DNA of 64,000 nucleotides, taken from NCBI RefSeq assembly GCF_019645875.1, contig NZ_CP081000.1, positions 5,578,417 through 5,642,416 on the forward strand, given 5' to 3'. This document shows positions 29,001-35,000 of this stretch, piece after piece (the first letter of the stretch is position 1; each line of letters opens with the position of its first letter). The notes below the pieces were generated by a model that saw only the letters and a list, made by a program, of their open reading frames with translations, ran no database searches and was not told the DNA's origin. The translations under genes and the position numbers were made by a program. This DNA is from Mycolicibacterium senegalense. GTDB lineage: Bacteria > Actinomycetota > Actinomycetes > Mycobacteriales > Mycobacteriaceae.

Positions 29001-32000
29001 AGTTCGTCGACGACGAACTGGGCGCAGTTGGTGCTGCGGAGGAAGTTCGGATTCCAGCGGTTGCGCCCGTGAACCGAATGGTACGTATTGGGATCATCGG
29101 CAAGTCGTAGCGGACGTCCGAGTGCAGGTTCGACCGAGCGTTCCCGCATGCCGGGGAACAGACGCCGCGGTCGCCGATCCAGAGTGCGATGTCCCTCGGT
29201 GTCGACCTGGTCGGCATGTCCGGCCGCGATTCGCCCGAAATTGGTCAGCGCCTCACTCCGAACCCGGCTGGTTCCCGGATCCATGTACGCCCAATACAGG
29301 CTGTGGGTCATCCGCGAGCCCGCACCCATATGGTCCAGCACCGCAGGGAATTCCGCAGTGATCCGGCGGGCACGGAAGGTATCCATCGCTGGGTCAATCC
29401 CTTGACCCATCCCCCTGAATATACGTCCGCGAGCGCCCGGACGCTCGCCGCCCAGCCCTGTGGTGCGATCCCGAGATGACGCGGCGACAAAGACATTGTC
29501 GCCGATGCCGAAATCGCGAGCGGTGCGTAGCGGCCCGGCACCGGGCGAGCCGATCATGGTTATGGTCCGCACATGGCCGGCCAACCGCCGGCCGCTCCCG
29601 GCATGGCTGACCGTGCTCGAGCCGTAGGAATGGGCGAACACATGGTTGCCGCTGAAATGACTACCATTCCCGGTGAATACGTCACGACCGGCGTTGAAAG
29701 CCAACAGATCGCTGCAGAAGATGTTGCCACCCTGACGGGCCATCCGCTGGAATCCGACGCGGGGATCCCAGCTGCCCGGCGCCCGGTAACCGATGTAGGT
29801 GATCGAAGCCGCCGACAGATCGGGATTTTCCTGCAGCGTGGATTGCAGCTGGTTGATTCCACGCAGCGCCATCGCCCGCATCTTCTCGATGTTGGTCGTC
29901 ATGCCGGGCACGTACCACGATACCGACTGCGCGGTATAGGGATTCGCGCCGAAGCTGACGATCGCACGGCCGGCACCACCGAACGCGCGCGGATCGAGGG
30001 CCAGCAGGTACGGACCCTGGTCGTACCAACCCAGTTGTGCGAGTCTGCGTTCGGCGGCCTGCAGGCCGTTGTCGACCTCGTGCATCAGATGGACATAGCG
30101 CACCTCGGCGGAGTTCAACGTCACACCGTTCTCACGTCGTGACACCAGCAGATCGCGATGCGCCAGGTACCTCCGCAACATCTTCTGGTTGGCCTCATTG
30201 CGGGCCATCGGCGGAATGCCCTCGGCATTGCCGATCTCTCGCGAATACGTGTTGATCAACGCCCGCTGCTGATCACGGGACAGACCCGCCCACCACCGGG
30301 CATTCCTGCGCGCCCGCGCCACCGCCTCACGCACCGGTACCTTGTGATCAGCCGGACTCACCAGATCGCTCGCGTTGACTCTTCCGGCCTTCAGCGCAGT
30401 CCTGGCCAAAGCTCTGTCCCGTGCGCGTTCTTGCTCGACATCGCTCAACGCGTTCTCGGGCAACCCGAGCAAGGTCGGTTCAGCCGCGGCCGCGCGGGAC
30501 TCCGTCAGTTCGGTGGCTGTCGCCGGCGAGTTACGGAAGCGTGGGTTCCAGATATGTCGGCCGCGGACAGAGTGGTGAGCGTTCGGGTCGTCACTGAGCC
30601 GCAGATGACGTCCGATCGCCGGTTCGAAAGTCCGTTCACGAGAACCGCCGAAGAAGCGCCGGGGCCGTCGGTCGATGGTGCGGTGCTCCTCGCGATCGAC
30701 CTGGTCGGTACGTCCGGCGGCGATGCGTCCGAAGTTGGCCAGCGATTCACTACGAACCTGCGTCGTACCCGGGTCCATGTACGCCCAGTACAAGCTGTGG
30801 GTCATGCGTGACCCTGCGCCGCGATGGTCGACCGCGGCCGGGAACTCCGCGGTGATCCGCCTCGCGCCGAACTCATGCATGGCCGGGTCCGTTCCCTGAC
30901 CCGTACGGCCGTTGAACCGACTTAGCAGGCCAGGGCGCTCACCGCCGAAACCGGTGACCGGATCGCGGGAGGATGCCGCGACGAAGACATTGTCCCCGAT
31001 GCCGAACTGGCTGGCGTGGCGCATCGGCCCGGCTCCCGGCGAACCGATGAGAGTGATGGTCCGCACTTGTTCAGCCAGCCGCCGGCCGCTCCCGGCGTGG
31101 CTGACCGTGCTGGAGCCGTAGGAATGGGCGAACACATGGTTGCCGCTGAAATGACTGCCGTCCCCGGTGAATACGTCGCGACCCGCGTTGAATGCCGAGA
31201 TGTCGCTGCAAAAGATCTCGCCGCCTTCGCGTGCCAACCGCTGTGACAGCACCTTTGCATCCCAGCTGCCGGGCGCTCGATATCCGATATAGGCAATCGA
31301 CGCGACCGACAGGTCCGGATTCTCCTGCTGGACGGAGCGAAGCTGATTGAAGGCTCGACTGGTGATAAGCGACAGTTTGTCGATCGTCGTCGACATGCCC
31401 GGCACGTACCACGACACGGACTGTGCGGTATAGGGATTCGCGCCGAAGCTGACAATCGCCCGACCCACGCCACCGAATGCCTGCGGATCGAGCGCCAAGA
31501 GATACGGCCCCTGGTCGCGCATACCGAACTTCTCGACATTGCGTTCAGCCGTGCGCATTGCCGCATCGATGCCATTCATCAACTTGACGTAGCGCTCCTG
31601 TGCGGGGCTCAGTGCCACGCCGTTGTCGCGTCGTGACACCAGCAGATCGCGATGCGCCAGGTACCTCCGCAACATCTTCTGGTTGGCCTCGTCGCGGGCC
31701 ATCGGCGGAATACCCTCGGCATTGCCGATCTCACGCGAATACGTGTTGATCAACGCCCGCTGCTGATCACGGGACAGACCCGCCCACCACTCGGCATTCC
31801 TGCGCGCCCGCGCCACCGCCTCACGCACCGGAACCTCGTGATCAGCCGGACTCACCAGATCGGTAGCGGCCGCCACGCCTCGTTGTGTGAGTGCGTCCTG
31901 TGCAACCTGTTCGGGCGTACCTGGTTCGAGCTGCGCTGCGGCGTCGGTCGCCTGTCCCTCGGTGGCCCACCGTGGATTCCACCACCGCCGAGTTTCACGG

Positions 32001-35000
32001 TCGCCCCGGGTGCTCGCTTCACCGTCGAGCCGCAGCGGCCGGCCTGCCGCTGGTTCGACCGTGCGCTCGCGCGTGCCGAAGAACCGCCGGGGCTGCTCAT
32101 CGGTGGTCCGGTACTGTTCGGTGTCAACCCGGTCGGCGTGCCCGGCCGCGATTCGCCCGAAGTTCGCCAACGATTCGCTGCGAACTGGCGGGTCGGTTTC
32201 GCGGTTGGCGAATCGGTAGTAGGAATTGTGCGTACCACGGCTCTGTCTTCGATCCATGTCCGACGAGAACTCCGCGGTAACACGTTGGCCGCCGAAGGTC
32301 TCCATCGCGGGATCGACACCGAGACCGATCCCGAAGATGCGGCCGCTTGAACCGGGAGCCCGTCCACCGAGGGCGGTGAACGGATCCCGCGACGAGGACG
32401 CGACGTAGACATTGTCGCCGAGGCCGAACTCGCTCGCGGTCCGCACCGGACCGGCGCCCGGCGATCCCACGAGTGAGATCGTGCGAACACCGTTCGCCAG
32501 CCGTCCATCTCGCCCGGCATAGCTTGCCGTCGTCGATCCGTACGAATGGGCGAACACGTGGTTGTCGCTGAAATGGCTGTCGTCCCCGGCCCAGGTGTCG
32601 CGGGCGGCATTGAAGGCGCGAATATCGCTGTAGAGGTTCGCGCCGCCCTGACGGGCAAGACTGTGACCGGCCGCGCGCCAACTGCTCAGACCACTGGGCG
32701 TGTCGTAACCGATCCAGGCGATCGATGCCGCACTCAACTCTGGGTTTTCTTGCGTGGTCGACCGCAGATGGTTGAGCGCGTCCCCCATGCAGTAACCGAT
32801 CTGATCGATCGTCATGCCCTGACCGGGAATATGCCACGACACGGACTGCGCCTCGTACGGGTCGGCACCAAAGCTGACGACAGCCCGGCCGCCCCCGCCG
32901 AATGCCGTCGGATCAAAGGCAAGTAGTCGAGGACCACCGACGTTGGCCTGCTGGGCGAGATCGTCAGACCGGCTCAGCGCCTGGTCGATTCGATCGAGGC
33001 GAGCCAGTAACTTGCGTTGACTGCGGCTCAGGCGATGGCCGTCCTCGCGAAAGGACTGCAACTGGCGTCGAGACTGATCGAGTGCGCGCTTGTTCGCCGC
33101 GTGGCGGGCATCTGCCGGGATGCCCTCGGCGTTGCCGATGTGCCGCGGGTAGGTGTCTATCAGCGCACGTTGTTCATCGCCCCCCAGCCCGGCCCACCAG
33201 GTCGCGTTGCTGCGGGCGCGCGCGTCGGCAGCCTCCATCGAACCCAGCGGGTTGCGAAGCTCGTCGACATGGTCGTGATCCAACGGCGGCACCCGCCGCC
33301 CCAGCGCGGTCTCCGCCCGCCGGTCTTGCGACACCGTGTCACGCCAGCGGTCCCCGGGAGCGCGCTCACCGTCATTCGAGGTGTCCCCACCATCATCTCG
33401 ACGGCCGCGGACGTAGCCCACCTCATCCGCAGCGGACAGCCTTGTGGGTCCGTCGCTTGCTGACGACACCGCATTACCCTGGGCGTCCAGGTAGCCAACG
33501 GCCGTCAGCGATACCGCGGGCTCGCCCCAGGACGGGGGCCAGCCCAATCGCTCACCTGTCTCGCCGTCGAGCAGGTAGATCCCGTCACCGTCATTCACTG
33601 CCAGATAGGCGTGCCCGCCTCGGTCCGGCCCACCGGCCCATGCGGACGTGATGATGGCAGCCGAGCCAGGTCCCAACTCATCGCTCTTCAGCCTCGCCTC
33701 GATGTCGGCGTACGTTGCGAACTCCGCGCTGGACCCCGCTGCCTCGAACAACGCTCTGGCCCGCACACCTCGTGAAGTGGGTTCAGCACCGATCCGGAAG
33801 ATGCGCCCGAAACGGCGATATCTGTCGGTCAGTTGATTGGCGACGTTGTTGGCGCAGTTGACGTTGGGCGGCGGTCGATTATCGCTTGGCGTTTCTGCCG
33901 TTGGGTTGGTAGGTGTTTCCTCGTTGTGATTGTCGGTGACAGTGTCCGCTCCCTCGACGCGGGCCGCGGCGACGCTGTTCTCCCCACCCTGCCGGGGTGC
34001 TGACTGCTCCGATGTCGCCACGCTGTCCTGGACCCGGGCGGCAGGTATTCCGGCATTCTCCGAGGGCGACGCGACGGCGCTCGATGCTGCCGAAACCTGG
34101 TTTTCACCACTGACTTTGGACGTCTCTTTCGCTTCCGTCGGCTCCCGGGACTGCAGCGGAGCCGCTGGGGCAGCCGGTTTCGGTGCCGGCGTCGTCGGCG
34201 TCGCCGGCGCGGCCGGCGGATGAGAGACCGGTGTCGTGGCTGCGGCATTCGCGGGAGCCACCGGCGACTGTGCAGCCGGGTTGACCGGGTGCTGCGCCTG
34301 CGTCGTCTGGGTGGTGTCGACGGTTGTGTCGGCGGCCGGTGCGATCGTGGATTCAGGCCCGGGCTCGGCAACTGTCGACATGTCGGCCGTCGTCGGGTCA
34401 TGATTCTCCGGAGCCGGCCCGTCTTGCGCTGCAGGACTGTCGGTTACGGAACTCTCTGGCGCAGCTTGCTCGGGCGGGTGATGCGGCTGGTCGCTGGCTT
34501 CGCGGGTGGTCGCGGTGTGCTCGGGCGACTGTGTGGATGGGTCGTCGGCGTGGTGGGGGCCGTCGGGAGCAGCATGAGCTCGCTCTTGGTTGGCCCTATC
34601 ACTGACGTCGTCGCTGTGCGACGCAGCGGATTCAGGAGAGGTAGTTGTCGGGCTGTCGTCGTTCGCTGACTTCTGGTTCGCGCTTTCACTCTGCGCAGGT
34701 GCCGATGGATCATGCTGTGCGACAGCACCTTTGACCGAAGTAGTGTTCGTCGAAGTGGGTGTGGCCCGAGAGCCACCGGACGACTGCCCGCCTTCGTTGT
34801 CGTCTTGGACGTCATCTTTTTTACCGGCGATCTCCGGCGACTCGTCGGCTTTGGTATCTGGTTCAAGATCGGCCAAGTCGTCTGGTGTCGGCCCGGTTGG
34901 CTCGGTTTGCGACGGCGGATCGGTCGGCCCGTTGTTCGGCCCGTTCTCGGTGTCGTTCCCGTTGGTATGTCTCCCACCCATACCTTTGACACCGCCGATG

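Noticed and set aside
29580..31870. Reading the near-identical blocks as an insertion sequence or CRISPR
   Set aside because: They are in-frame protein-coding repeats with a single 1494-bp period; no inverted ends, transposase or short spaced repeats.
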